Part shown: positions 53,531 through 64,000 of the stretch, one piece after another
How the letters are laid out: every line of letters starts with the position of its first letter
Position numbering within the stretch: the stretch's first letter is position 1
NCBI GenBank assembly: GCA_021432605.1
Contig: MU271146.1
Span: 682,001-746,000, forward strand
DNA: 64,000 nt
Reading direction: 5' to 3'
Source of the DNA: Coniochaeta sp. PMI_546
Lineage: Eukaryota > Ascomycota > Sordariomycetes > Coniochaetales > Coniochaetaceae
Notes under the pieces: generated by a model
Told to the model about the DNA's origin: nothing
Seen by the model: only the letters and a program-made list of their open reading frames with translations
Databases searched by the model: none
Translations under genes and position numbers: made by a program

Positions 53531-55349
53531 ATGCTGTCCGTCCTCCAGACTGCTGCCGTGCTCGGCTACTTGGCAACTATTGTGTCTGCCACTCCCACCA
53601 ACACCGGGACAGGCAAGAGAAGCCCTCTCGGCATCAGCTTGCCTCCGCTCATCCCGGCGATTCCTGGCGTGACAGAGCCACTGGCCTCAAATGCTCCTCC
53701 TCTGCCAATCCTTCAGCTTCCTACCCCGCCGCTTGACAGCCCCCCTTTCACGGCGTCTGACATCAAGCCCAAGAAGATCGGATACTTCTGGACTGGCTCA
53801 GGAGATAATCTACACAAAGACTTTCTCGCCACTGTCAGTCTGGACGATGTGAGTTTCGCGTCCGGATATCGTGAAGATCTTCCCAGACTAACAGTGCTAT
53901 AGGATACCTTTGGTACCATCATCTACCTGACAGATGTTCCAACGAGTGGGAACTCCCCGCACCATCTCGGTTCTTCCATCGATGGCAAGACATTGGTCGG
54001 CGGTGGTCTTCTGTCTCTGCTCAAGACTCAGGACACTGCCTTCTACTTTGGTCAGTTGATCACAACCATAACACGTAATGCATGAACAAGAACTGACCTT
54101 ACGTAAGACGTATCGAACCCCTACAGACCACAATTCAAGAAGAGCAACCGCGGTATTCTCAGCTCCATCGTCGATGAGATCCGGGCCAAACCTGAAGGGT
54201 AACAACAAGCTCTCTCTTCACCATGACTTGTTTGGCACTGACCCAATCTCCAGAGGCTTCTTCATCACATACATGGGCTCAGCAGTCGGCACCTCACCAG
54301 GGCGTCTCGTCGAGACCGATGCTGACGGCAACATCCTCCATGAGTGGCCTGAGGACGTGAACGGCCTGCTCAACATTCTGGGCGAGCAGTTCTCCCCCCA
54401 TGGCCTAAGTGTCGACTTCAACAAGGGCATCATCCTCACCTCCGACTTCGTTGTTCCCCTGTCCATCCTCAAGCCCACCCTCGGCATCCAGCGCGCCAAC
54501 ACTCTGCGTCTGTGGAACCTCTCCACCCGTACCATCATCTCAACCATCACCATTCCCAATGTAAGCACCCCCCCTCTTTACCCTCCTTCCCTGCTCCACC
54601 ACATACTAACACCATTCCAGGGTGGCGGCATCCAAGACGTAAAATTCATCCCCAACAACCCCGAGTCCGCCGCGCTCGCCACCGCCGTGCACCTCGGTCA
54701 GGTCTGGATCATCTACCCCTTCCGCCGCGACTCCAGCGGCAAGCAGGGCGTGGCCGAGCTGCTGTACGACTTCGGTTCCAAGGCCAAGGACTCCATGGCT
54801 ATCTACTCCGACATCTCGGATGACGGCAAGCTGGCATACTTCACATTCACCCTCGGCAACCGTAAGTCATTTCAGATTCAAAACAGCGTTCATTTGATTG
54901 TCTGTTGAAAGGTTCAAAGCTGACTTGATTCTACTTTCTGTAGACGTTGCGGCCCTCGACATCTCCGACCTCAACAACGTCAAGCGCCTCGACGACCCCA
55001 ACGAGACGCAGCCCATCATCGGACCTCACTACGTCAAGATCAGCCCAGACAAGAAGAACCTTCTGGTGACTGGCTATTTCGTCCAGGCTGGTGACGTAAG
55101 TGCCACTCTCCTCCCTCTCTTCACCCTTCCGCGGAACTGAAGTGACTGACACGTGTACGACAGATCTCGGTGCTCAACACACCCGGTGACTACAAGGCTC
55201 ACTGGATCGACATCCTGCCCAACGGCGGCCTGAGCTTCAACCGCACCGTTGACTTCGAGGCCATCTTCACCAAGGACCGCGGTGGCGCCCGCCCCCACTC
55301 GTCGGTGATCTTTGATCTGACCGACCCTGCGCACCCCAAGTACTACTGA
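53531..55349 (+). CDS. Secreted selenium-binding-protein / methanethiol oxidase homologue, 480 aa
   Basis: Seven exons: 53531-53848, 53903-54050, 54108-54198, 54254-54560, 54621-54861, 54944-55095, 55164-55349. The ATG at 53531 begins a signal peptide (MLSVLQTAAVLGYLATIVSA), then a KR processing site (GTGKRSP) and a proline-rich segment. The rest is the SBP56/methanethiol oxidase propeller: DVSNPYRPQFKKSNRG, FITYMGSAVGTSPGRLVETD, FSPHGLSVDFNKGIILTSDF, GGGIQDVKFIPNN and GGARPHSSVIFDLTDP. Histidines that could bind copper are kept (SPHHLGSS, SPHGL, RPHSS). The cysteine-serine motif of animal SELENBP1 (C-S-S) is not seen. Known members oxidise methanethiol to formaldehyde, sulfide and peroxide in the cytosol or periplasm; a secreted fungal form is unusual. 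Substrate unproven. Confidence 0.88.
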
Positions 55350-55714
55350 TTGTTCCCCTGTGTTGCGCCTTCGTAATTTTCCTCTGTTTCTTACCGTCGA
55401 GCTTCGCGTGGACATTCGTGGTGGCTGAGCAGTCAAGAGATATACGGGGCTTGTCACATGGCAACCACAGGCAGGGGGGGAAAGCTACTTCTAGTCAGAT
55501 TGCGCAGCCTAATAGTTAATGGTATTAATAAAAATTCTATTCGTCTCGTCATATATAACTGTCCTGAAACGTCATGAAATGTCAGACATCTTTGAATTTT
55601 AAAGTCACGACCACTTCTGCCTCACTGTTCACAAACAGGGCCAAGGACTGGACTTGACGGATCATCTCATCTAAACTAGAAAGAAAAGGGTTGGACCCAA
55701 TGCGTGAGCCATAA
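55350..55714. other. Convergent spacer
   Basis: 3' ends of the selenium-binding homologue and the inositol oxygenase gene. AT-rich stretch at about 55520-55570, nothing else. Confidence 0.5.
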
Positions 55715-56725
55715 TCACCACTTGACAACCTTCTGTGGGAAGTACTCGTCGATCAGATCGAGATAGTAAGGCTAACCATCAATGTTAGCATCAAGCCACA
55801 ACTCCAAGCCACAGGGTACGGAGTAACCTACCTTCAGCTCCTGAATGCTCGGCAGCCCATCACTCTTGCTGTAGAGGTCATACGGATTGAACGCCCTCAC
55901 GGCCTTGAGCATCTCCCAATCCTTGTCCTCCATAAGCTCCGTGTATGCGCCCTCCTTGTGCCAGGGGTAGAAGGAGTGATACCGTATCATAGCCAGCGCC
56001 TCGGCGGGAAGGGTGCTCTGCTCCTTGACGACGTGATACAGATACTCATCATGGCCCCACGACAGCATGACATTGTCCAGCCCACACCCCTTCTCGTAGA
56101 TGCCGAACTTGGAGCCGTACACCGGATCCCGGCTGTCGGGGTTACCGGCAAAGGTGTCGTGGTAGATGATCCTCTCGTCGAACGCGCACCCGACAGGAAA
56201 GGTGTCGCCGACCACGTCCCACTGGCCCTGGGCGCCGTCGAAGAAGAGCATCAGCTTCCCCAGGTCGTGGATGAGGCCCGTAAGCTGCATCCAGCGCGGC
56301 TTGCCGTCGCGGCGTATCGCCTCGGCGCTCTGCAGCAGGTGCTGGATCTGGCCGAGCTCCGTGTCCGGGTCCGAGTCGTCGATGAGCGTGTCGAGCTTCT
56401 CCATTGCCTCCCAGATGGTGAGCTCTGGCCGCACGCGGGAGGGGGAGTTGAAGCGCGCGCGGACGGCGAGGTTGTAGGCTACTGTCTGTTTCTCGTGTTG
56501 TTCGCGGTAGAAGTTGCGTACCCTGTCGCAGGCGGACTCGTATTGGCGGAACTGGGTCTTGTCTTTTGCAGCGTCGAATTGTGAAGCTTCATCGTAGGCT
56601 GGGACTTGTTGCTTCTTGGCCGAGTGTTTGTCTTTTAGGACGTTGACCTCATCGATGGCGTCGGATATCTCCTCCAAGGCACGGCCTGGGTGCTCATCGT
56701 AGTCGTAGGTGGCGGATGGTGCCAT
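55715..56725 (-). CDS. Inositol oxygenase (MIOX), 316 aa
   Basis: Exons 56725-55832 and 55771-55715. The 60-nt intron (donor GTAGGT, acceptor GGTTAG) is needed to reach the conserved end PYYLDLIDEYFPQKVVKW. The ATG at 56725 is the first of the frame. The di-iron HD-type site is visible: TGLIHDLGKLMLFF (His-Asp), WGHDEYLYHV, IRYHSFYPWH and AVRAFNPYDLYSK supply His and Asp ligands; VGDTFPVGCAFDE is the family substrate loop. The enzyme splits myo-inositol with oxygen to D-glucuronate in the cytosol, the entry to inositol breakdown. Length is close to plant and animal enzymes. The TATA-like box is at 56888-56894. A regulator and a sugar porter follow on the same flank. Confidence 0.95.
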
Positions 56726-57398
56726 TGTGTATGATAAAATATGCAAAACAGACCTTGAAGGCGTATGAGAGGAGGTCGAGATGATATATGTGGGTATCAA
56801 GATGGAGGTGTAAGTGACCAGAATTCGTTCTATCTATGGGAATCTTGCAGTTGGAAGGAGATCAGGCCGAAGAACGTAACCGGCCTCCTTTATATCCTCA
56901 AACCTGGGTGGTGAAGTAGTAGATTGATTCAATCAACAGCTTCCAATTAGTCGCTTTGATGTGTGAAAATATTCACTCGCCTTCGGGCGATCCAATGTTC
57001 GCTATGGGCCTACCACAGTAGCATCATCCCGCGACTCCACTGAAGCCAAGATTGAGCGTACTGTGCTAAGTCGACGAGCGGGCGGAATTACCATCTTTGA
57101 GAGACTTTCGAAAACGGCAATAATCTCCTGCCCCCTCGACGCAACTTAGCGGCGGATTTTATTCCCAGTCTTGGGAATCTGGCGAAAACTTTCCCGATTT
57201 CAGGGGTCTTAGCGGTAGTTGTTCCCCACACTAGATCAAGACCTTTCGAAGATTCTGCACATGCTTTTTTGGCGTGTCAGGTCATGGAAATGCTTTCTCC
57301 CACGCACCAGGGAAGCGTTGCCGAGGGCAGAGGCGCACCACTCAGGGCCCAAACGCTTTTAACCCCTCACGCAGTCTAGCCACATAGCTTCAGCCAAG
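56726..57398. other. Intergenic with MIOX promoter
   Basis: Contains the TATA-like box at 56888-56894 and the 3' end of the next minus-strand gene. No gene seen. Confidence 0.5.
56888..56894 (-). promoter_or_regulatory. TATA-like box for the MIOX gene
   Basis: The minus strand reads TATAAAG, 163 bases upstream of the ATG at 56725. Confidence 0.4.
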
Positions 57399-59464
57399 TC
57401 ACTTGCACATGTGCTGGATTGTCTCTGTTGGTCGCGCGTGATCCCGCTCAGTTATCTTCAGGATCTCGAGCATGGCCTGCTTGTCGTCTTTCGAGTGGAA
57501 GTGGTCTCCAACTGGGCGCATCATCCGCATCAGTAACGCTCTGACACATCCCATTACGTACCGTCAACGCCGAGGATAGGGAGCACTTACAACCGGCAAT
57601 TGCCATGCAGGCCGTGAAAAGCGCAGGAGGAGTCCATTGATTCCCGAGTCCGATCCCCAGTATACGACGCGATAGCCTCTGTATCCGTTCCTGGCCAGCA
57701 CACGTGTTCATCAGCAAGGGGTCTCGATGCGTGGGGGCACGTAGAGCGGCTCCTACGGTCATTTCCTCTTCGGCAACCTTTCTGTTGGCCCCTATCCTTG
57801 GCATCTTGGGATTGAATCTTGCCAAGAACAGCTCGGCTAGAAGATGATGCTGTATGCCAATAGCATGGCAGCTGCTCTGATGCCATATCTCGGGAAAGGC
57901 CTGCGTGCCACTGTTATCATGATACAATGGCCTGAACGTCTGAGGAATGGCCTTGGTCCACTTCCTACTGTATTCATCAAGTTCCTGCCACCGTGACGCG
58001 GCGTGTTGGGCGTCATCTCCGAAGCAAAAGTTCAGCACATCCGCGCAGTGAACTACAGCACGATTGGCCCATGTATGATCCTCGGCTGGCTCAAGCGAGC
58101 GGTCGACGAGGCCGTTATCAAGGTTGATCCATACAGGCCGTTGATTCATCATGGCGGAATAGATTTCTTGGCGCAGGCCAACCCAGAAACAGGCGGCGCT
58201 AAGGCTGCCTGGTGTCAAAAACCGATTGCCGCCCCTCACGAAGGCTACGATGCTGAGGAGGTAGGCGTGGTTATCAGTTCCCATATTTTTGACTAGGATG
58301 CGGGTCAGCAAAAGTCACGAGGGCCGGCTATTGCTACAGACCTTCCATCTCTTCAAGTACCCGTAGTATGATGGTAGCGGCAAAGAGGTTCTCGTCCGAA
58401 ACCATTTCCGCATGGTCTAACATCGGTATAAGATGCTTCAGGCACTCCTGATGATAGCGGTTGCTTGCAAGCGGGTCGACGACTTCGCTGATATGGCTGA
58501 GATGTCTCGCCGCCAAGGCAAAGATAGCATTGAGAAGAATGGGGCACGTTCCTGCCCGCTGCGGTACAATGGTCTCAAAGGACCTGCGTGGGTCACATGG
58601 GTCTAGCTATAAGCAGGAGTCAGTATTGTCGTCAATCACGGAAACCGGGACGGAGAACGCACCCAGATTGCCAGCTTTTGAACGTAATGTCTGAAAAGCA
58701 GGGCCTCATCGCGGTCTGCAAGTGGCCAAATCGGCTCACTCAGGTAGATCTGGCTCCTTCGCTCGTGTTGGAGTCCGTCCTCGTGGAATATGAAGCGATC
58801 TGTTGGTGAGGCAGGTGCTGCAGCTGGGTAGCTTGGCTCCTTGGACGGGCCGGCTGGCTGCGTGTGTTGGGACCACCGTTGCTGGTTGTCTGATACCGCG
58901 GAAGGCGAATCGACCATAGGATCGTCGCCGTCGTCATAGTCGACATCCTCTAAGCCCTCGTCTTCAACGTCCCTTGCTACATCTTTCGTCTCATCGATGA
59001 ACACAACTGCACAGTATCAGCAGATGCCTGAACACTGGCCCGTCGGTTTCTGCCGACGTGTCAACAGCTCCAGACGGGGTGAACATACGGCGCTTCGGAG
59101 TCTTGACCCATCTCTGTTTCTGGGCAAAGTTGTCTTTTCACCAGTTAGCACGACCGTGGTACATCGTGTGCTCAGCTTAACGCCGATGTCCCTCGACGTA
59201 CTTTTGGTCACTCGAATCTTGATCCCTGCGCGCCGACATTGTCTTCCTGCAAGGCGACAGCGGCCGCATGTTGGTGTCACCCTATCGCCTGAATCACAAC
59301 TGTCAGCAACCTGGTATCACCAGTCCACGATAGGCCAGTACTTGCACTTCAGGTGTTGTTCCCGGCAGTTCTCGCTGTGGTGTATCAGTCACTTCCGCGT
59401 CTCAGAATAAGCACTTAAGCGTATTTGCTCACCAGCCCGTCGAGGCAACACTCGGCGATTGCAT
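57399..59464 (-). CDS. Zn(II)2Cys6 transcription factor, 544 aa, eight exons
   Basis: Exons: 59464-59433, 59374-59321, 59281-59202, 59133-59089, 59006-58663, 58606-58342, 58292-57591, 57511-57399; phases agree and sum to 545 codons. The zinc cluster is split over three small exons: CENCREQHLKC, then CGRCRLAGRQC, where the first Cys codon itself spans an intron. The motif IKIRVTKNNFAQ...KTPKRLVFIDET follows, then an acidic stretch (EDVDYDDGDD). From about residue 185, IWPLADRDEALLFRHYVQKL begins a Fungal_trans_2 domain. The proposed intron at 59282-59320 is only 39 nt, short even for moulds, so that join is the least sure. Nuclear regulator; position between MIOX and the sugar porter suggests those as targets. 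Confidence 0.85.
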
Positions 59465-60311
59465 GCTATGCCTCAAATGCCGCAGATAGCCACTAGGCAT
59501 TCATGGTCAAGAGGACTCTACGCCGATAAAGTTCGAAATCGGTAGATTTTGGGTAAAGAAGAACGAGAAGCGCAGTCAGATTTGGCAACTTCGCGCGATG
59601 CTAACCTGGAACAACCTTGGAATGGACAATGATTAGTGTCGACAGGATACGGTGACAGCTCGGACACTGACAAGGGGCAAGGAAAAAGCCGTTACTCCAG
59701 AAACTCCAGGCTTACCCCGCAATCTGTCGCGATCTTTCGCGATCTGACCAGGAACGCCGCTCGCCAAGGCCAATGCTTTGGGTGGTCTGGCCAGTCCGAG
59801 AGAGGAGAAAAACGAGCAAAGATGCGGAGAGAGGCCGAAATGCGGGGCAGTTGCCGACACAACGGCCCGTTGTCCAGGTTGTGTCAGGTCAAGTGATTGA
59901 CTTGAAGAGGTTCCAATCCAGGCAATCTTGGCTTTTGGGAGGTGGAAGGTGCCATGTGCCTTGGAGTTTCCGTCCGAATTAGCTCCACCCTTGGACCCAC
60001 TATCTCCACGTCTGCCGGTGTCAATCGGTGACGTCCCATGAGTACTATTGGAAGAGACGAAACCGGGCATGATTAAAAGAATGGGTCTCAACGCTACTCG
60101 GCAAACCAAAATTTCACCTGTCCCAGTCCCGAACTTCATAGTCAGAACTGAAAGACCCGTCTCCTGCAGTAAGGTCGGTTAATGCATGCTCGATCCATAC
60201 CGGAGTAGTGTCTCGATGTGTGTGAGCCTAACCCTCTCGGCGATATCTCACCCTACTAGTATATAAAGAAAGGCGGATCCTTCCCCAGACTTTCCCCAGA
60301 CTCAGCCTACG
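59465..60311. other. Divergent promoter region of regulator and sugar porter
   Basis: 0.85 kb shared 5' region. TATA-like box for the porter at 60260-60266. Short frames without motifs; no gene called. Confidence 0.5.
60260..60266 (+). promoter_or_regulatory. TATA box for the sugar porter
   Basis: TATATAA, 46 bases before the ATG at 60312, within a clean AT-rich window. The strongest core-promoter candidate seen here. Confidence 0.55.
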
Positions 60312-62551
60312 ATGGCATCTGCTAGAGTTGTTGGTGATATCGCACCCATAGACTTACAAGAAGCCGCCGCTATGGACGACAAGGACCAAGATCTCGCCGG
60401 CCACGCCAAGGCGTTGGAGCAGATGATCGAGAATGCCAGGTCGGCCACGGAGAAAGAACACAAGATGACCCTCATGCAGGGCATCAGACTCTATCCCAAG
60501 GCCATATTCTGGTCCGTACTGATCAGCTCGACCATCATCATGGTACGGTGTCCCGCTCTCTGGCCCACAGTCTGGATTGTTGCTCACTACCCTGCTAGGA
60601 GGGCTACGACGTGTGTCTGATCAACAACTTCTACGGCTTCCCCCAGTTCAACCGAAAGTACGGAGAGCAGCTTCCCTCTGGAGAGTGGCAGATTCCTGCA
60701 CGGTGGCAGTCCGGACTCAGCAACGGGTGAGGCCCCTTTTGGTTGGTGATCCTTTTGCACCCCGTACTGACTCAAACAGTGCCAATGTAGGCGAGTTGAT
60801 CGGATTGCTGTTGAACGGATGGGTCTCTGAGCGGTTTGGCTATCGGTGGACCGTCATTGGCTGTCTTGTGCTTGTCATTGCTTGGACTGCCATCTTCTTC
60901 ACGGCACAGAACGTTGTTGCTCTCCTCGTGGCTGAGATACTGTGCGGCATAGTAAGGCGCCCCTGAACAGTAAATGCTCTGTCCGTCGTCGCTTACCCCT
61001 TTTTCTAGCCATGGGGTGTTTTCCAAACACTGTGCATCACCTATGCTTCTGAAGTCTGCCCAGTGGCTATGCGCGGCTACCTCACGACTTATGGTGAGCA
61101 CTCCCCTGACTTGGGACAATCTGTGTCGACCTTGCCCTCCAGGTGTGGCCGAGATGCTAACCTTTGCAGTCAACTTTTGCTGGGGCGTTGGGCAAGAGAT
61201 CGGCATCGGAGTCATCATGTCCATGCTGCATCGCGACGACGAGTGGTCGTACCGTATTCCTTACGCCCTTCAATGGATGTGGCCGGTCCCGCTCATTATC
61301 GGCATCTACTTCGCGCCCGAGTCGCCTTGGTGGCTCGTCCGGAAAGGCAAGACCGAAGAGGCCAAACGGTCCCTCCTCCGGCTCACCAGTCTGGACAAAG
61401 AGACCGGCTTTGACGCCGACGAGACTATAGCGATGATGGTCCACACCACTGCCCTCGAGGAGAGGACCACTTCCGGCGCGTCGTATCTGGATTGCTTCAA
61501 GGGTGTGGATCTCCGTCGAACCGAGATCGTTTGCATGGTCTGGGCGATTCAGAACCTAAGCGGCAACTCGTTTTCAAACTATTCGACCTACTTTCTTCAG
61601 GCAGCTGGTCTGAGCGCAACCAGTGCATACGGCTTCGCTCTCGGCCAGTATGGAATGAACATGGTCGGTGTCTTTGGCGCCTGGGGTCTCATGACGCTGG
61701 GAATTGGCCGTCGCTCTTTGTACCTCTACGGTACGCTTGCGCTACCCCTACAACGGACGGATTCTTGTACTAACATCGTGTATTAGGCCTATGCGGACTA
61801 TGCGCTATGCTCTTCATTATGGGCTTCCTCGGACTGGTTCCTGCAGAGCACCGACGCGAGTCTTCCATAGCGACTGGCTCTATCATGCTTGGCTGGGCTT
61901 TGACATATCAAGTAACTTAATATCCTGAGCTATTTCCTCTGTTTCTTAGCTAACTTCGTCCAAGCTCACCGTCGGCACCGTATGCTATTCTCTTGTCAGC
62001 GAGATTTCCACCCGCAGACTGCAAATCAAGACCGTTGTTCTCGGGAGAGTGTTGTACATCATCGTGGGCATTGTGGCTAGCGTACTCAGTAAGTCGTGCC
62101 TCTGTTAACCCTAACCCTATCTCAACCTTCCCCCCCCCCCCCCCCCCGGGGGACCCCCGGAGGCCCGGGGTTCTCCAGTCCCTTTTCCAAAATGTGAACT
62201 CGACTGACTGTAGCAGCGCCCTACATGCTTAACTCCGGTACTTGGAACCTCGGGAACTACACAAGCCTATTCTGGGTAAGTTTGAGCATGACATTCCTTT
62301 TCTTTCGACGCTGACCGCATCTGCAGGCAGGAATTTGCTTCTTCTGCATCATCTATACGTATTTTCGAGTACCTGAGCCGTCTGGTCGTTCGTTTGCCGA
62401 ACTGGATTTGATGTTTGAGAAGCGTATCAGTGCGAGGAAATTCGCTAAAACCGAGATCAACGTGTTTGACGAGGATGTCGACGGCGAAGCATTGGACCGA
62501 TACGAGAAGCAGAGACAAGCCAAGCATCTGGAGAGGGCTGGAGAAGCGTAG
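60312..62551 (+). CDS. MFS sugar porter, alpha-glucoside-permease-like, 569 aa
   Basis: Nine exons: 60312-60542, 60599-60726, 60780-60951, 61009-61093, 61170-61730, 61787-61911, 61965-62088, 62217-62275, 62327-62551; phases agree. The cytosolic N-terminus is followed by [17 protein letters not shown] and [11 protein letters not shown] (the GRR-like loop), [36 protein letters not shown] (PESPR-type motif), [11 protein letters not shown] and [20 protein letters not shown]. The pattern is that of fungal maltose/alpha-glucoside proton symporters in the plasma membrane with 12 membrane segments. Given the MIOX and regulator next door, inositol or another sugar cannot be excluded. Intron 7 contains a run of 18 C. 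TATA at 60260. Confidence 0.92.
62130..62147 (+). repeat. Poly-C run in intron 7 of the sugar porter
   Basis: Eighteen C in a row, followed by GGGGGACCCCCGGAGG; just upstream is TTAACCCTAACCC, two telomere-like units. Error-prone for sequencing and assembly. Confidence 0.9.
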
Positions 62552-63394
62552 TGTTATTGTATTATCGATAGACTCACCTTCCAGACCTACATAGCATCAT
62601 AGCAAGCTCTACCTATTTGATATTGATACCAATCTGCCCTTGCAAGTACAGGCAACTGGTCTGCCAAGGGGCATGGGGGGAGTAAACGTGTCAGTCATGT
62701 ATGCGAACTGATTTTCCGAGTCGTTCTGGATATCGGGACCGATTGCCGATATGGTATATCTCTTGCTCAGTTGGGGCTTGAGATTCAGGGCAACCTACCC
62801 CGGCTGAAGAGATGTTTGGGAGGGTGAATGGTACGCTGGGTTGCGTACCCGACCGGTGAGGCGACTTGACCGATTCTATGATGAACCTAGGCTGGGCTAG
62901 ACAATGTTGTTAGGAGAGAAGCAGCACCGTGGAAGCACCAACCCTAATTACGAGTATGCAGCTGTCCGCAAATCTACTATATTTATACACCACCTACTGC
63001 AGAGTCTAACCACTACACCGGCGCGGGCCAAACTCGCTTCGACTTTATCCAGCGTAATCCCGGCCACGAGCGGCATCCCATATCCAATCATTCCGTCATT
63101 GAAAGCTAACTGAGCGGGGAGCTCGTAAGCTCGGACAGTTAGCAAGCTTCTAAGTGGCAACGAGCTACGCGATGACCACGATAGAGGTTTGCACCGTAGC
63201 ATTGTAGTCCGTAGAGGTGTTTTGCGAGGGTGATACGATGAGTAAGAGATGTATGAGAGCAGCGTCGATAGTTCCAACTCCTAAATATAAGAGTTCAGCC
63301 GTGCCTACGTCTCTGATTCTCAATCCGAAATCCGAAATCATCTCCAAAAACTCATACACCGCCTTAAATTGTAAACTCTCGAGCCACCAGCGCA
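62552..63394. other. Intergenic with promoter of the small peptide gene
   Basis: 0.84 kb. TATA-like TATAAG at 63286-63291, about 105 bases before the next ATG. Otherwise nothing recognised. Confidence 0.45.
63286..63291 (+). promoter_or_regulatory. TATA-like box for the cysteine-rich peptide
   Basis: TATAAG within AAATATAAGAG, 109 bases upstream of the ATG at 63395. Confidence 0.35.
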
Positions 63395-63686
63395 ATGCGG
63401 ACCGCCATCCTCCTGATTATCTCCTCTCTTCTCGGAGCTCTTGGAGCCCCGGCTCCTGAGCTGGCCGAACTGGAAGCCAGAGCTTACAGTTGCAACATTG
63501 GCAATGACGCCTGCTATATCTCCTGCAGAGGAGGCAGTGCCTATCTGGACTGCAGCGCTTCTTATGTCAGTAACCTTAAATTCACCAACTCATGATATGA
63601 CAGATGTTAACTTGCTCTTGTAGTGCAAGGCAACCAGCTCGTCATCGGGGGGTTATGGCACTTGCAAATGCAGTTGCCACTATTAG
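63395..63686 (+). CDS. Secreted cysteine-rich peptide, defensin-like, 77 aa
   Basis: Two exons: 63395-63565 and 63624-63686 (58-nt intron, donor GTCAGT, acceptor TTGTAG). Without the splice the frame ends early and loses half the cysteines. The start MRTAILLIISSLLGALGAPA is a signal peptide; an acidic pro-segment (PELAELEAR) ends at an Arg just before the cysteine core. The mature part has eight Cys: one, then C-x3-C (CYISC), C, C, and the end CKCSC. The C-x3-C plus C-x-C arrangement is that of the CS-alpha-beta fold of fungal defensins such as plectasin, with one extra pair. Inference: secreted antimicrobial or effector peptide. No other known family fits better by eye. Confidence 0.75.
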
Positions 63687-64000
63687 CTGGGTGTCATAGG
63701 ATTCGGAACATTGCTGTCAGGGATGAAGTAATGGTCATAAATCGAGACAAGCGCGGAGGAATAACTAAGCCTCAGGCAAATGTATAGCTGCGCAGAGGAC
63801 TTCTCCACGCGCCTCCCGCTCGGGCTCGGTAATGTTCTCTTTCAAGTAATGTAGCTATAATCTACACAAGCAAAAGTTTCGTTCAAAGTAATACCAGTGA
63901 ATGCAACAAGACGTCGACACCCAGATGTCTCCAGATCATGTTAGGTATCGGCGAGGCCACTGATAATACCTAGAACGGCCGCGACCACTATTGCCCCGTC
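63687..64000. other. Window end, no feature
   Basis: Downstream of the peptide gene to the end of the window; nothing recognised. Confidence 0.45.

Noticed and set aside
1-64000. CRISPR arrays, rRNA, retroelements or DNA transposons
   Set aside because: No regularly spaced repeats, ribosomal sequence, transposase, reverse transcriptase or long terminal repeats were seen; only the small diverged repeat pair and short tandem repeats are present.

Overview
The window is nuclear DNA of a filamentous ascomycete (Pezizomycotina). The genes are spaced 0.3 to 2 kb apart on both strands. Many are split by 39-77 nt GT-AG introns with CTAAC/CTGAC-type branch sites. The families are typical of these moulds: HET domain, Zn(II)2Cys6 regulators, WSC domains, NmrA, secreted berberine-bridge-type oxidases, P450s and fungal MFS sugar porters. 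I support 28 protein genes and see no tRNA, rRNA, CRISPR array or intact mobile element. Exon joins were derived by hand from splice signals and reading phase, and each is listed with its gene.

Layout. 1-13.4 kb: a secreted astacin-like protease with three H-type lectin repeats (cut by the window start), a GFA/CENP-V-fold protein, a secreted PQQ-type sugar dehydrogenase-like protein flanked by two diverged copies of a ~210 bp repeat, a PAP2 lipid phosphatase, then a HET-domain gene, an unknown small gene and a kinase-like gene with an in-frame stop. 14.6-19.6 kb: a 1640-residue secreted propeller/Ig-like/WSC protein. 20-24.2 kb: an alcohol-oxidase-like GMC enzyme and a P450 resembling the haem domain of CYP102/CYP505. 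24.7-34.1 kb: two zinc-finger-like genes, an unknown gene, a second GFA protein, a GNAT acetyltransferase and a Zn2Cys6 factor. 35.3-45.2 kb: a secreted FAD oxidase, an NmrA-like protein, a secreted unknown protein and a seven-exon beta-mannosidase. 46.4-51.6 kb: a membrane P450, a small secreted protein and a secreted oxalate decarboxylase. 53.5-62.6 kb: a secreted selenium-binding-protein homologue, myo-inositol oxygenase, a Zn2Cys6 factor and an MFS sugar porter. 63.4 kb: a small cysteine-rich secreted peptide with defensin-like spacing.

How it fits together. About ten products have signal peptides, and many of those are oxidative or carbohydrate-active (sugar dehydrogenase, FAD oxidase, oxalate decarboxylase, selenium-binding protein, beta-mannosidase, WSC protein). 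This suits a fungus that works on plant material or host surfaces. The most coherent local group is inositol oxygenase, regulator and sugar porter, which could be a small catabolic cluster, but the porter's closest resemblance is to alpha-glucoside carriers. The observations I rate highest are the defensin-like peptide, the astacin-lectin fusion, the secreted selenium-binding homologue and the multidomain WSC protein. I found no single system that I can call new with confidence.
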